Position numbers and translations under genes: made by a program
Shown here: piece by piece, positions 49,907 to 58,862 of the stretch
Layout: every line of letters begins with the position of its first letter
Numbering within the stretch: position 1 is the stretch's first letter
The notes under the pieces: generated by a model
The model's input: the letters and a program-made list of their open reading frames with translations, nothing else
Databases searched by the model: none
What the model was told of the DNA's origin: nothing
Origin: Chitinophagaceae bacterium
Lineage (GTDB): Bacteria > Bacteroidota > Bacteroidia > Chitinophagales > Chitinophagaceae
Length of the DNA: 64,000 nt
Reading direction: 5' to 3'
NCBI GenBank assembly: GCA_016787135.1
Contig: JAEUVK010000188.1
Location: forward strand, 27,884-91,883

Positions 49907-52162
49907 TTAAGGGGCTGTCGTGTACAAATTCATCAGCACTTTCTCCGGCGTCATCGGCGCATCAAATGGGATATTTGCGGAAGGGTTAAACGATTTGATG
50001 GCATTGCGCAAAGCAAAATAAGCCCCAATGCCATACATCAGCGGCGGTTCGCCAACAGCCTTGCTTTGCAAAATAGCCTGGTTCTCTTTTTCCGTTTCCA
50101 ATGGATAAATGAGTATCTCTTTCGGTACAGAGTAGATATCCGGTACTTTGTAAGTACTCAATGCATTCGAACGAAGTTTACCTTCTTTGTCATATATTAT
50201 TTCTTCCATTGTCATCCAGCCGATTCCCTGAACGATGCCACCTTCGCACTGGCCCTTATCAATCATCATGTTCATGCTCTTCCCAAAGTCATGCACCACT
50301 TTTACCGAATCAAATTCATAAATACCGCGAAGACAATCTATGGTTACGGTAATGATAGCGGTACCAAAGGTGTGGTACGCAAAGGGATGTCCTTTTTCTT
50401 TGGCCGGATCAAAATGAATACCCGGCGGTGTATAATGTGCCAGTTCAGATAAACTGATGCGTTTGCTATACGTGGTCATGATCAATCTCTTCCAGTCCCA
50501 TTCTGTTTTTACACCTTTATTATATATCCATTCCTCTTTTATTTCAATACTATCCGGGGAAACTTTTAACTCATCAGCAGCTACCTGCTTTACCCTTTTC
50601 AATATCTCCAGGCAGGCGATCTCTGTGGCTTTTCCGTTCAGGTCCGCCGTTGCGCTGGCGGCTGAAGGAGATGTATTAGCTATGCGGTATGTATTCGTTG
50701 TGTTGATCTTCACCTTGGCCGGGTCAATGGAAAATACAGACGCCGCCACCTGCAGTATTTTAGTATTCACCCCCTGTCCCATTTCTACTGCACCTGTACT
50801 GACGCCTACGCTGCCATCAGTATAAACATGCACCAGCGATCTTGCCTGGTTCATCAATGTTTTGGTAAAAGAAATGCCAAAACAAATGGGCATCATCGCC
50901 ATCCCTTTTTTCAGGAATTTGTTGGAAGCATTGAACTCCATGATCTCTTTCCGGATCTTTTCCGGATCATATAGTTCAACCGTTTTGTTCCAGCATTCGT
51001 TTGCTTCGCTTTCTGCTTTTTGCCCGTAAGGAAATTCATCGCCGGTCTTCAGTAAATTCTCTTGTTGTATAGCAGCAGCGGGCACTCCCAGTTTTTCTGC
51101 TGCTTTGGCAATAGCCGCTTCTATCACAAACATTCCCTGCGGTCCGCCAAAACCGCGAAAGGCCGTATTGGGCGGTAAGTTGGTTCTGCAACTATAAGCG
51201 GTGGCTTTTACATTCGGAACAAAATAGGAATTGGTGCAATGAAACAATGTTCTTTCCATGACAGCCGGCGAAAGGTCGGCTGCAGCACCTGCATTCTGGT
51301 AAAACGTAGCCTCATAGGCAAGTATCTTCAGGTCTTTGTTCAAACCAATTTTAAAATCGGAAGAATAAGGATGTCGTTTACCTGTCATCCGCATGTCTTC
51401 CATACGATGAAGCGAATATTTTACGGGCTTGTTCAAATGATGGGTTGCCAGTGCACACATAACACCCCATGTTGTAGCCTGGTCTTCCTTTCCGCCAAAT
51501 CCACCTCCCAGTCTTGTTGTATCCACTTCTACTTTATTCATCGGCACTGCCAGTATTCTTGCTGCCGTTCTTTGTACGGCAGTAGGTCCCTGCGTGGAAG
51601 AATAAATTCTTATCACACCGTTCTCCTGCGGTACGGCATAAGCCCCTTGTGTTTCGATGTATAAATGCTCCTGTCCGTTGGTCTCTGCTCTTCCTTCAAA
51701 AATGTGGTCACATCGGGACCATGCACTGTCTGTATTCCCTGTTTTAAATGTCCTTGGGGGAATGATCAGCTCACCTTTTTCTTTGGCTTCTCTCGGATCG
51801 GTGATGACCGGAAGTGGTTCTATCTCTGCCTTAATCTTTTTGACAGCAGCTCTTGCCGCTTCATCCGTTTCCGCTATTACCATTGCAATCGGCATTCCGC
51901 AGAAGTGAACATGGGTGCCCGCTAATAACTCTTCATCGGGAACAATACCGCCGATCTGGTTCTCACCGGGAATATCTTTAGCAGTAAATACTTTTACTAC
52001 GCCGGGCATCCTTAATGCCTCATCCATATTCAATGATAGTATCTTTCCGTGTGCAATGGGCGAATCAAATACCGCTGCGTACAATGTACCGGCGATCACC
52101 GGTATATCGTCAAGATAGACCGATTCGCCACGGACATGGGTATATGTATCAATATTCTTCAT
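49907..52162 (-). CDS. xdhB: Xanthine dehydrogenase molybdopterin-binding subunit
   Basis: A 751-residue large subunit that hydroxylates hypoxanthine to xanthine and xanthine to urate at the molybdenum centre. The cofactor-binding GGGFGGKE is at about 219-226. The purine-orienting Arg336 lies in TAFRGFGGPQGMF and the catalytic Glu705 in AVGEPPLMYGIGAYFAL. These two residues distinguish xanthine dehydrogenases from aldehyde oxidases, so the specificity call is well supported. It follows xdhA by 18 nt in the same operon. Electrons would pass to the Fe-S and FAD domains of that subunit. Confidence 0.95.
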   Translation of the reverse strand: MKNIDTYTHVRGESVYLDDIPVIAGTLYAAVFDSPIAHGKILSLNMDEALRMPGVVKVFTAKDIPGENQIGGIVPDEELLAGTHVHFCGMPIAMVIAETDEAARAAVKKIKAEIEPLPVITDPREAKEKGELIIPPRTFKTGNTDSAWSRCDHIFEGRAETNGQEHLYIETQGAYAVPQENGVIRIYSSTQGPTAVQRTAARILAVPMNKVEVDTTRLGGGFGGKEDQATTWGVMCALATHHLNKPVKYSLHRMEDMRMTGKRHPYSSDFKIGLNKDLKILAYEATFYQNAGAAADLSPAVMERTLFHCTNSYFVPNVKATAYSCRTNLPPNTAFRGFGGPQGMFVIEAAIAKAAEKLGVPAAAIQQENLLKTGDEFPYGQKAESEANECWNKTVELYDPEKIRKEIMEFNASNKFLKKGMAMMPICFGISFTKTLMNQARSLVHVYTDGSVGVSTGAVEMGQGVNTKILQVAASVFSIDPAKVKINTTNTYRIANTSPSAASATADLNGKATEIACLEILKRVKQVAADELKVSPDSIEIKEEWIYNKGVKTEWDWKRLIMTTYSKRISLSELAHYTPPGIHFDPAKEKGHPFAYHTFGTAIITVTIDCLRGIYEFDSVKVVHDFGKSMNMMIDKGQCEGGIVQGIGWMTMEEIIYDKEGKLRSNALSTYKVPDIYSVPKEILIYPLETEKENQAILQSKAVGEPPLMYGIGAYFALRNAIKSFNPSANIPFDAPMTPEKVLMNLYTTAP

Positions 52163-52180
52163 GATGGTGTTCCCCGGTTG

Positions 52181-53590
52181 TTATTCTCCGGCAAGCTCCG
52201 GGCGACAACGAATAAAATGTGCTTTGATCAATTGCCCCAGCAATAAACTTTTGTATTCCTTACTTCCTCTTGCATCGCTTATCGGTGATACTTCTGTCAT
52301 CGCTGTTTGAATAGCCTGTTGTATCGTTTTTTCATTTATTGTTTTTCCTGTTAAAAAATCTGACACGCTTTGCAGGTACATCGGCACAGGGCCAACACCG
52401 CCCGCAGATAAGCCAGCTTGTTCAATAACGTTACCATTTAGCTGTAGACAGATCGCTGTGTTCACACTGGCGATATCAAGATGTGTTCGCTTGCTTACTT
52501 TTTCAAAATTAAAATATGCCTGCTTCCCCGGGATATCAAACCATATCTCTTCAATATGTTCATCCGGCCTTTTATCCAGTTGCTTGTAGCCTTTATATAA
52601 TTTCCGTAATGATATTTCTCTTTGGGCATGGCCATCACTCAGTACCAGTTGCGCATCTAATGCCAGAAAGAAAATAGTAAGATCGCCAATGGGCGAGGCA
52701 TTGATAAAATTTCCCGCAATAGTGGCCATATTCCGGATAGGTGTCGATGAAATCAGTTTTGCATACTGATCAAATGCCGGAAATGCCTGCCGGATGATCG
52801 CTGACCGCTGCAGGTCGCTGACAGTTGCTGAAGGCCCGATGATACATTTATGTCCCTCTTTACGGATGCTGTTATATTCGGGATGATCCAGTAAGAAACG
52901 GATCGCTGCATCTTTCATTTCATCGTGCTTCTGTACATAGAGATCAGTGCCGCCCCCTACAAAATGTGGTCGTTCTTTGGCAGCAGCCGCCTCTTTCAAC
53001 GCTCCGGTGATGATCTTTCCGCTCAGGTGTTTCAATCTTTCTTTGATACCGGCAAAATAGGCAGGCAATATGTTGTGTTCTGTTACAAATGCTATAGGTT
53101 CATTTTTACCATTTAGCTTTCCGGCCACTTGTATCGCTGCCTTTTCAATAGACTTATACCCGGTACATCGGCAGATATTGCCATCAACAGATGCGATGGC
53201 GTTTTCGTTAGTCGGAGCTTTATCACTTAAGCAAAAACCCGCCAGAGACATCACAAAACCCGGTGTGCAAAAGCCGCATTGTGTAGCCCCGGCATCCGCC
53301 ATGGCCTGCTGTACCATGTTCAGTTCTTTAGGGCGATTGATCCCTTCTATCGTTACAATATGTTTTCCTTCTGCATTGCCGACCGGCATCAGGCAGGAAG
53401 TAACGGTATGGTAATGCAACGCATCATTGACCAGCTCACCCACCAATACAGTACAGGCGCCACAGTCACCTTCCCGGCAGCCGATCTTTGTACCCATAAG
53501 ATGCTGCCTGTAACGGATAAAATCAAGCAACACCATGCCCGGCGGCAGGTTTGTTTCAATTTCTTTATCATTCAGTATAAACTGTATCAA
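52181..53590 (-). CDS. xdhA: Xanthine dehydrogenase small subunit ([2Fe-2S] and FAD domains)
   Basis: A 469-residue subunit. Residues 1-150 hold two [2Fe-2S] clusters: Cys38/Cys43/Cys46 (GCREGDCGAC) with Cys66, and Cys105/Cys108 (CGFC) with Cys140/Cys142 (CRC). Residues about 200-469 are the FAD domain (HFVGGGTDLYVQKH, STPIRNMATIAGNFINASPIGDL, LSAGGVGPVP). The start is TTG at 53590: no ATG lies before the conserved MIQFILNDKEI beginning. Upstream, the 80-nt gap to the divergent membrane-NTPase gene is AT-rich with a TATAATTC stretch that could hold the promoter. Confidence 0.95.
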   Translation of the reverse strand: MIQFILNDKEIETNLPPGMVLLDFIRYRQHLMGTKIGCREGDCGACTVLVGELVNDALHYHTVTSCLMPVGNAEGKHIVTIEGINRPKELNMVQQAMADAGATQCGFCTPGFVMSLAGFCLSDKAPTNENAIASVDGNICRCTGYKSIEKAAIQVAGKLNGKNEPIAFVTEHNILPAYFAGIKERLKHLSGKIITGALKEAAAAKERPHFVGGGTDLYVQKHDEMKDAAIRFLLDHPEYNSIRKEGHKCIIGPSATVSDLQRSAIIRQAFPAFDQYAKLISSTPIRNMATIAGNFINASPIGDLTIFFLALDAQLVLSDGHAQREISLRKLYKGYKQLDKRPDEHIEEIWFDIPGKQAYFNFEKVSKRTHLDIASVNTAICLQLNGNVIEQAGLSAGGVGPVPMYLQSVSDFLTGKTINEKTIQQAIQTAMTEVSPISDARGSKEYKSLLLGQLIKAHFIRCRPELAGE

Positions 53591-53670
53591 TGTGAATTAT
53601 ATTCGTAGTTAATAAAGTTAATATAATTAAGGCACAGGTTTGTTGGCATGAATGAAGACATCTGGTAACA

Positions 53671-55197
53671 ATGAATGCAGGCATAGAAAATAATACAATA
53701 GACTTTCCGGGATCTACTCCGCCAAAAGCAGGGGCCGGGGAAATTATTTATTACCGTCTTATTGCTTTGTGGGTATTAAGCGAGGCTATGCTTGGAGGTA
53801 TCATTCACGGGTTGAAGATTCCGGTATCAGGCCTGATCGTAGGCGGCTGTGCCGTGATCTGTATCTGCCTGATCGCCTGGTATGTTCCGAAAAAAGGAGC
53901 GATCATTAAAGCAACGGTGATCGTTGCCATTTTCAAGATGATGCTCAGCCCGCAGGCGCCACCGCCTGCTTATGTTGCTGTTTTCTTCCAGGGGTTGATG
54001 GGCGAATTACTATTTTGGAACAGGCGGTTCTTTGGATTATCCTGTATTGTACTGGCAATACTGTCACTGCTGGAGTCGGGATTGCAGCGTATCCTGATGC
54101 TGACAATTGTATATGGTAACGATCTGTGGAAGGCGATCAATGATTTCATCAATGGACTCACAAAGCAAAAAGCGACTACCAACTATAGCCTGCTGATCGG
54201 TGGCGGTTATGTTTTATTGCATGTCGTTGCAGGATTATTTACAGGATGGCTGGCCTCCGTATTGCCGGATAAAATAAAAAAATGGAGTAAAGAGCCGGGT
54301 AACAGGATCATCATCACCGGAAAAGGGGACATTTCCCTGCCTGCCCGTTCGAAAAGAAAAAAGTTTTTAAAAAAGGGGATGCTGATCATCTGGGTCGTTC
54401 TGATCTTGTTGTACGTACAATCTTATTACAAGATCGGTGAGCCACTTTTACCCTCACATATTTCCCTGAAAATACTATTGCGATCGCTGATCATTGTATT
54501 AAGCTGGGTTTTCATCGTCGGCCCTTTACTGAAACAATTATTACATTACTGGCTGCAGAAGAAGAAAACCAGGTCACAACAGGACATACAACAGGTACTG
54601 GAATTATTGCCCGCGACGCAGCAACTGGTCACAGAAAGCTGGCGTACTACAGCAGACAAAAAAGGATGGAAGCGGATAAAAGCCAGTACTAAAAAAATAT
54701 TGGTGAACGCTTTAAACCCGGTTACAGCAGGTAAGATATTCATCTTAAGCGGCCCTGTTCAGAGCGGAAAAACCACTTCGCTGATAAAACGGACAGAAAA
54801 AAGAACAGATGTCTGGGGAATACTGACACCGGTGGTAGAGGGTAAGAGAATGTTCATGAATGTAGCTACCCGTCACTTGTCAGAAATGGAGGCCCCGGAT
54901 GATGAAACAGAAGTATTAAACATCGGACGATTTACTTTTAGCAAAAAAAGTTTTGACCGGGCTGCTGCTGTTATCCGTGGCGCCAAAGAGAAGGAGGGTT
55001 GGCTGATCATAGATGAGATAGGCCCCATAGAAATCCGGGGTGAAGGTTTCCATGACGTATTGAAAGAAGTATCGGCTGACGTTAGTGACAATCAAAAGTT
55101 GTTGCTGGTAGTAAGAGAGGGGCTCACGGAACAGGTAAAGGAAGTTTATCAACTGGGTGATGCTGTGATCATCCATCATATATCTGTGCTCAGGTAA
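53671..55197 (+). CDS. Polytopic membrane protein fused to a THEP1-like nucleoside-triphosphatase
   Basis: A 508-residue two-part protein. Residues about 25-300 carry about eight hydrophobic helices, with a loop APPPAYVAVFFQGLMGELLFW that resembles ECF transporter S-components or related vitamin permeases. Residues about 355-508 are a P-loop NTPase: Walker A GPVQSGKTTS (361-370), Walker B WLIIDEIGPIEIRG (Asp448) and the spacing of the THEP1/NTPase_1 family, which hydrolyses NTPs or phosphorylates nucleosides. I do not recognise this combination as a named family. It is divergent from xdhA (80 nt), which suggests a link with purine or molybdenum-cofactor metabolism. It ends convergent with glycerate kinase, overlapping by 8 nt. 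Confidence 0.72.
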   Translation: MNAGIENNTIDFPGSTPPKAGAGEIIYYRLIALWVLSEAMLGGIIHGLKIPVSGLIVGGCAVICICLIAWYVPKKGAIIKATVIVAIFKMMLSPQAPPPAYVAVFFQGLMGELLFWNRRFFGLSCIVLAILSLLESGLQRILMLTIVYGNDLWKAINDFINGLTKQKATTNYSLLIGGGYVLLHVVAGLFTGWLASVLPDKIKKWSKEPGNRIIITGKGDISLPARSKRKKFLKKGMLIIWVVLILLYVQSYYKIGEPLLPSHISLKILLRSLIIVLSWVFIVGPLLKQLLHYWLQKKKTRSQQDIQQVLELLPATQQLVTESWRTTADKKGWKRIKASTKKILVNALNPVTAGKIFILSGPVQSGKTTSLIKRTEKRTDVWGILTPVVEGKRMFMNVATRHLSEMEAPDDETEVLNIGRFTFSKKSFDRAAAVIRGAKEKEGWLIIDEIGPIEIRGEGFHDVLKEVSADVSDNQKLLLVVREGLTEQVKEVYQLGDAVIIHHISVLR

Positions 55198-56335
55198 AGA
55201 ATTGCTTTCTGTCTGCCAGCTTATCACCCGTTTCTTTTGCAGTACGTACCAGGCGGGAACGTGTATTCTTTATCGCCGCTTCAATATCTGTCAGTTCAGG
55301 ATTAATTGATAGCAAGAGATCAAAATACCGTTTTAATTCACCTGGTATTACTTCAGGTAGTTTTCCTGCCAGGCCGATAACAGGTATTCCTTTCCGCTTT
55401 GCCCGTTGCGCTACACCGAAGGGCCCTTTCCCCTGCAATGTTTGTATATCTATACTGCCTTCCCCGGTGATGACAAGATCAGCCTTCTCCAATGCTTTAT
55501 CAAAACCTGTCAGTGAAAGAAAGTGATCAATACCATTGACCAGTTGAGCGTTCAATAGTACAGCAAGACCTGCTGCCGTACCACCCGCTGCGCCACCATG
55601 TTTGATACCGGACATGTTGTTGCCTGTTTGTTTCAGCACTATATCTTTCAGAGACGATAGTGATGACTCCAGGTTTCTTACATCATCAGGGGAAGCGCCT
55701 TTCTGTGGGCCGAATATGGCGGCGGCCCCTTCCTGCCCAAGTAAATAGTTGGCAACATCGCATAACACTGTCAGCTCAGTGTTCATGATCCTTTTATCAG
55801 CAGTGGAAATATCAATGCTATCCAGTTCTGTTAAACTTTCGGGTAGACTCTGTAACTCTTTTCCCTCTTTATTCAGAAAACGAAAGCCCAGTGCCTGCAA
55901 TATGCCTGTGGCCCCATCCACCGTAGCGCTGCCGCCGATGCAGAGAATGATACTGCTTACATTTTTATCCAGCGCATGGCGTATAAGCTCTCCTGTACCA
56001 TAAGAACTTGTCCGTAACGGGTTCAGTTCGCTTTTCTTTAATAAGCGAAGCCCTGAAGCATCCGCCATTTCAATGACGGCTGTTTTCCCGTTATTGATCA
56101 GGCCAAATGACGATGAGATCGTTCTTCCCAGCGGATCATGTACCGAAGCCGGGACGATCATTCCATTGCAATGTTGTATGATCAGTTCACCGGTACCATC
56201 GCCGCCGTCACCAACAGGAAAAATATGAGTAGTACATGCCAGTACACTTTGCCGTAACCCGTCATTTATAGCTGTCGCAACATTCACGGCTTTCAGGCTA
56301 TTCTTAAATGCATTGGGAGCAATGAGTATATGCAT
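55190..56335 (-). CDS. Glycerate kinase (GarK/GlxK type)
   Basis: A 381-residue kinase of the glycerate kinase type-1 family, which forms 2- or 3-phosphoglycerate from glycerate. The characteristic segments are APNAFKNSLKAVNVATAI, PVGDGGDGTGELI, FGLINNGKTAVIEMADASGLRLL, ILCIGGSATVDGATGILQALGF, LCDVANYLLGQEGAAAIFGPQKG and DLVITGEGSIDIQTLQGKGPFGVAQRA. The last contains the catalytic-site Gly-Glu-Gly-Ser. Length matches the family (about 380). It stands alone on its strand, with no other glyoxylate or glycerate gene nearby. Confidence 0.93.
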   Translation of the reverse strand: MHILIAPNAFKNSLKAVNVATAINDGLRQSVLACTTHIFPVGDGGDGTGELIIQHCNGMIVPASVHDPLGRTISSSFGLINNGKTAVIEMADASGLRLLKKSELNPLRTSSYGTGELIRHALDKNVSSIILCIGGSATVDGATGILQALGFRFLNKEGKELQSLPESLTELDSIDISTADKRIMNTELTVLCDVANYLLGQEGAAAIFGPQKGASPDDVRNLESSLSSLKDIVLKQTGNNMSGIKHGGAAGGTAAGLAVLLNAQLVNGIDHFLSLTGFDKALEKADLVITGEGSIDIQTLQGKGPFGVAQRAKRKGIPVIGLAGKLPEVIPGELKRYFDLLLSINPELTDIEAAIKNTRSRLVRTAKETGDKLADRKQFFT

Positions 56336-56410
56336 GGCAGCGAACTGTCCGGCTAATGTACCAAAACATCCATGAACATGAATGAGAGAGGCTGTTCACC
56401 GGTAGTTATA

Positions 56411-56442
56411 AAAACAAAACTGCGGGACCTCACATCCCGCAG
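56411..56442 (-). terminator. Terminator after the small secreted protein gene
   Basis: On the minus strand CTGCGGGA and TCCCGCAG (56442-56435 and 56427-56420) form an 8-bp stem with a 7-nt loop, followed by TTTTGTTTTT, about 50 nt past the stop at 56491. Confidence 0.75.
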
Positions 56443-56490
56443 CTTTCCATCAACACATTCCTTTCAAGTTTCTCTCAAGCAAAGACTTTA

Positions 56491-57045
56491 TTACTTACAC
56501 GCATCACAGCCGGCCACTGCTTTTTTAACAGCTTCTGCATCAAAAGTGGATGCATCAACTCCTCCGGCACAAGAGCTGCAGAGTTTACCAAGTACTTCTT
56601 TTGCTGTTTTCTTTGTTAACAGCATGAGAGAGGCTTCTCCTTTTTTTCTTACAAAAAGATCGTCCACGTTTCCTTCACTGCTCACTACCACTGCATCCGA
56701 TCCGCTGTATTGCACACCGGCCGGTTCATTGGCTTTGCGCAGGAGTGTGAGGTTAGTACCCTGCCACAGTATTTCATAGAAAGTATAGTTCCAGGTGATG
56801 TAGTTCACGCCGCCTACCTGTGCGCTGTTGATCTCACCTGCTTTGTATTTTATTTTTTTTCCACTGTTCATCATCACCAGCTCTCCTTTTTTGCGGATAT
56901 TATCTTTGATGCTTCCGCTCACGGTAGAGTTATCGGGTAAGGTGATCTGCCCGCTGACCACAGCTTCAGGATCACCGGCAGGCTGGGCCATTACTGCGGC
57001 CTGTAGTAGTAAAGAAAAAGCGATAAGGCTGAATGTTCTTTTCAT
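56491..57045 (-). CDS. Uncharacterised secreted protein
   Basis: A 184-residue exported protein with signal peptide (IAFSLLLQAAVMAQ). The mature part starts with a beta-sandwich-like segment that includes a GxxxLPDNSTVSGSI pattern, then VGGVNYITWNYTFYEILW, and ends in a cysteine-containing tail (KLCSSCAGG and AGCDACK). I do not recognise a named family. A palindrome matching that of the tetR promoter lies 40 nt upstream, so the TetR regulator encoded 76 nt upstream on the same strand probably controls it. Confidence 0.72.
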   Translation of the reverse strand: MKRTFSLIAFSLLLQAAVMAQPAGDPEAVVSGQITLPDNSTVSGSIKDNIRKKGELVMMNSGKKIKYKAGEINSAQVGGVNYITWNYTFYEILWQGTNLTLLRKANEPAGVQYSGSDAVVVSSEGNVDDLFVRKKGEASLMLLTKKTAKEVLGKLCSSCAGGVDASTFDAEAVKKAVAGCDACK

Positions 57046-57084
57046 GTTGTTGATTTTATGGTTTAAAGAATTGATATATAAATA

Positions 57085-57098
57085 AGACCGACCGGTCT
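57085..57098. promoter_or_regulatory. TetR-type operator-like palindrome upstream of the secreted protein gene
   Basis: AGACC-GACC-GGTCT is a perfect inverted repeat in its arms, in the 75-nt gap between tetR and the secreted protein gene, 40 nt before the ATG. It has the AGACCnnnnGGTCT form of NemR-like TetR operators and resembles the site upstream of tetR. Confidence 0.55.
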
Positions 57099-57120
57099 GT
57101 TTTATGGCAAAAAAATAATA

Positions 57121-57714
57121 TCAGGCCGCCAGGTTACTTTCTATGTGTTCACGGATACGATCGAGGATACGGTTGAGGATCGCCGGATTGTCATTGATCT
57201 TGGCCATTACGATGGCGCCTTCGATCATAGCATACATGTTCTCTGCTTCGTGCTGCGGCTGTATATCTTTTTTCAGTTCCCCGTTCTTCTTGCCCTCCTG
57301 GAAGATCTGCGTCAATGAACTGAGCATCTCATTCTGTGCCGCTCTTGCCCTTGTTTTCAAAAAGGGAAAAGAATCATCCGCTTCTACGCTTGTGTTCAGC
57401 AACGGGCATCCTCCTTCTATTGGCGGATGAGTGATGTAATTGCGGTAGAACTGCAGGATGCAAACCAGTTTTTCCAATGCCCCCGTACAGTTGCACAGCT
57501 TCATCAGGATGGCGGTCCTGATCTTGCTGTATGCATATTCGAAGGTCAGTGCCGCTATCTCATCCTTGTTTTTAAAATTGCCATATACGCCGCCCTTCGC
57601 CAGTCCCGTTGCCTTCATGATATCCGACAGGCTGGTGCCTGCATACCCGTTCTTATTAAAGAGCGGGGCGGCCTTTTCAATGATCAGCTGCCGGGTCCTT
57701 TCGCCTTTGGTCAT
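57121..57714 (-). CDS. TetR/AcrR-family transcriptional repressor
   Basis: A 197-residue TetR-type regulator. The N-terminal HTH is intact: RTRQLIIEKAAPLFNKNGYAGTSLSDIMKATGLAKGGVYGNFKNKDEIAA, with the typical TGLAKGGVYGNF recognition helix. The C-terminal ligand domain (residues about 80-190) carries several cysteines (KLCNCTGALEKLVC, GGCPLL), which could be redox- or electrophile-sensitive as in NemR; this is inference. One palindrome lies 30 nt upstream of its own ATG and a second before the downstream secreted-protein gene, so auto-regulation is likely. Confidence 0.92.
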   Translation of the reverse strand: MTKGERTRQLIIEKAAPLFNKNGYAGTSLSDIMKATGLAKGGVYGNFKNKDEIAALTFEYAYSKIRTAILMKLCNCTGALEKLVCILQFYRNYITHPPIEGGCPLLNTSVEADDSFPFLKTRARAAQNEMLSSLTQIFQEGKKNGELKKDIQPQHEAENMYAMIEGAIVMAKINDNPAILNRILDRIREHIESNLAA

Positions 57715-57743
57715 ACAGCAAGAAAAGTTTGAAGCTTTAAAAT

Positions 57744-57759
57744 TAGACCGAACGGTTTA
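57744..57759. promoter_or_regulatory. TetR-type operator-like palindrome upstream of tetR
   Basis: TAGACC-GAAC-GGTTTA matches the palindrome at 57085-57098 in five of six arm positions on each side, and lies 30 nt upstream of the tetR ATG. It fits auto-repression. Confidence 0.55.
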
Positions 57760-57843
57760 TTTTGACAAATTATTTTTTATCCCCTTTTGTTCAGGGTCCG
57801 GATTGGTGCAGGAGGAAAAACAATCGGGTAAGCGCTTACTATA

Positions 57844-58028
57844 AAGCGACAGATGCCTCCTTAATGAGTATCTGTATAAAACATAAAGGTATGATCCCGG
57901 CAGGGCGGTTTCCTTTGAGTAATATCATGTTGGTATAACTCTGCTCTCATTGATTCCGGCTATTGTATGATCTATATTCAGACAGTGAAAGCGGCAAAGT
58001 GAAAAAGATCACTATTAAAGACTGTTTT
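57844..58028 (+). promoter_or_regulatory. Conserved 185-nt leader of the first beta-barrel gene, with nested hairpin at 57980-58027
   Basis: This region is about 80% identical, without length change, to 58863-59047. A candidate promoter (TTG - 20 nt - TATATTCA) lies near its end. Nearest the ATG are an outer stem AGACAGT / ACTGTTT (57980-57986, 58021-58027) and an inner stem AGTGA / TCACT (57998-58002, 58009-58013). The rest of the 314-nt gap (57715-57843) holds the tetR operator region. Confidence 0.5.
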
Positions 58029-58733
58029 ATGAAAAAGCTTCTCATTCTTGCGATGGCGTTGCTGGTATGCGGCGCATTGCAGGCCCAGGGAAGCAAAGAA
58101 AAAGTGAACCCTAAATCTTTTCTTGCTTTCCATGCAGGGCCGTCAATCCCTATAGGGGATTTTTACAACAGTGATTACGATAATGCCGATGCCGGGTTTG
58201 CCCGGATAGGTTTTAACCCAAACCTGACCTATGGTTACCAGTTTGCCAAAAACTTCGGACTTACCGCTTCCATATTTTTCAATAAAAACAAACTGGATAA
58301 TATCGCTATCCAGGAAGCAATGGAAGCAGTATTTGAGGTAGAACCGGGATCATTCAAGGGGCTGAAACTGGATCACTGGAAATGGTATGGTGTTACTGTT
58401 GGCCCCGCACTGATCTATAATTTTACTCCTTACGTGGCAGGAGATATCCGGATCATGGCCGGTATTGTGAATGCCAACACGCCTGCTATCACTTTTCAGG
58501 GTGAAACACTGGCCGGTGAAGACTGGTCTGTCGCCATGCCGCTGCAGGCGGGGGCTGACCTGCGAATCGGGATCGGGAAGAATAAGAACACGTTCATCTT
58601 TGTCAACATTGACTACCTCTACATGAAACCCAAATTCAATGTAGATTCCGATCTTGATGAACTGGTATCCGAAACTTTCAAACAAAAAATTTCCGTGATC
58701 AATCTTACCGGTGGTTTAGGGATCAGGTTCTGA
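58029..58733 (+). CDS. Outer-membrane beta-barrel protein, copy 1 of a tandem pair
   Basis: A 234-residue exported protein with signal peptide (KKLLILAMALLVCGALQAQ). The mature part alternates hydrophobic and polar residues in strands (FLAFHAGPSIPIGDFYN, NPNLTYGYQFAKNFGLTASIFF, YGVTVGPALIYNFTPYVAGDIRI, VINLTGGLGIRF), typical of small Bacteroidota porin-like barrels. The ATG at 58029 is chosen; a GTG 33 nt upstream is in frame and would add KKITIKDCF. The gene at 59048 encodes a close paralogue, with conserved leader and terminator. No ligand or partner known. Confidence 0.85.
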   Translation: MKKLLILAMALLVCGALQAQGSKEKVNPKSFLAFHAGPSIPIGDFYNSDYDNADAGFARIGFNPNLTYGYQFAKNFGLTASIFFNKNKLDNIAIQEAMEAVFEVEPGSFKGLKLDHWKWYGVTVGPALIYNFTPYVAGDIRIMAGIVNANTPAITFQGETLAGEDWSVAMPLQAGADLRIGIGKNKNTFIFVNIDYLYMKPKFNVDSDLDELVSETFKQKISVINLTGGLGIRF

Positions 58734-58769
58734 CAGGGATGAAGACAAAGGTGTAGTGTGTCGATCCTT

Positions 58770-58804
58770 CTCTCCCGGCCTGTGGCCGGGAGAGATTTTT
58801 TTTT
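58770..58804 (+). terminator. Terminator of beta-barrel copy 1
   Basis: CTCTCCCGGCC pairs with GGCCGGGAGAG across a TGT loop (stem 58770-58780 with 58784-58794), followed by about nine T residues. The same hairpin recurs at 59778-59810. Confidence 0.88.
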
Positions 58805-58862
58805 CCTGGTTGTGTGATAGATAAAGCAAAAAAGAGAGACAGTAATATCTTATATAAATATA

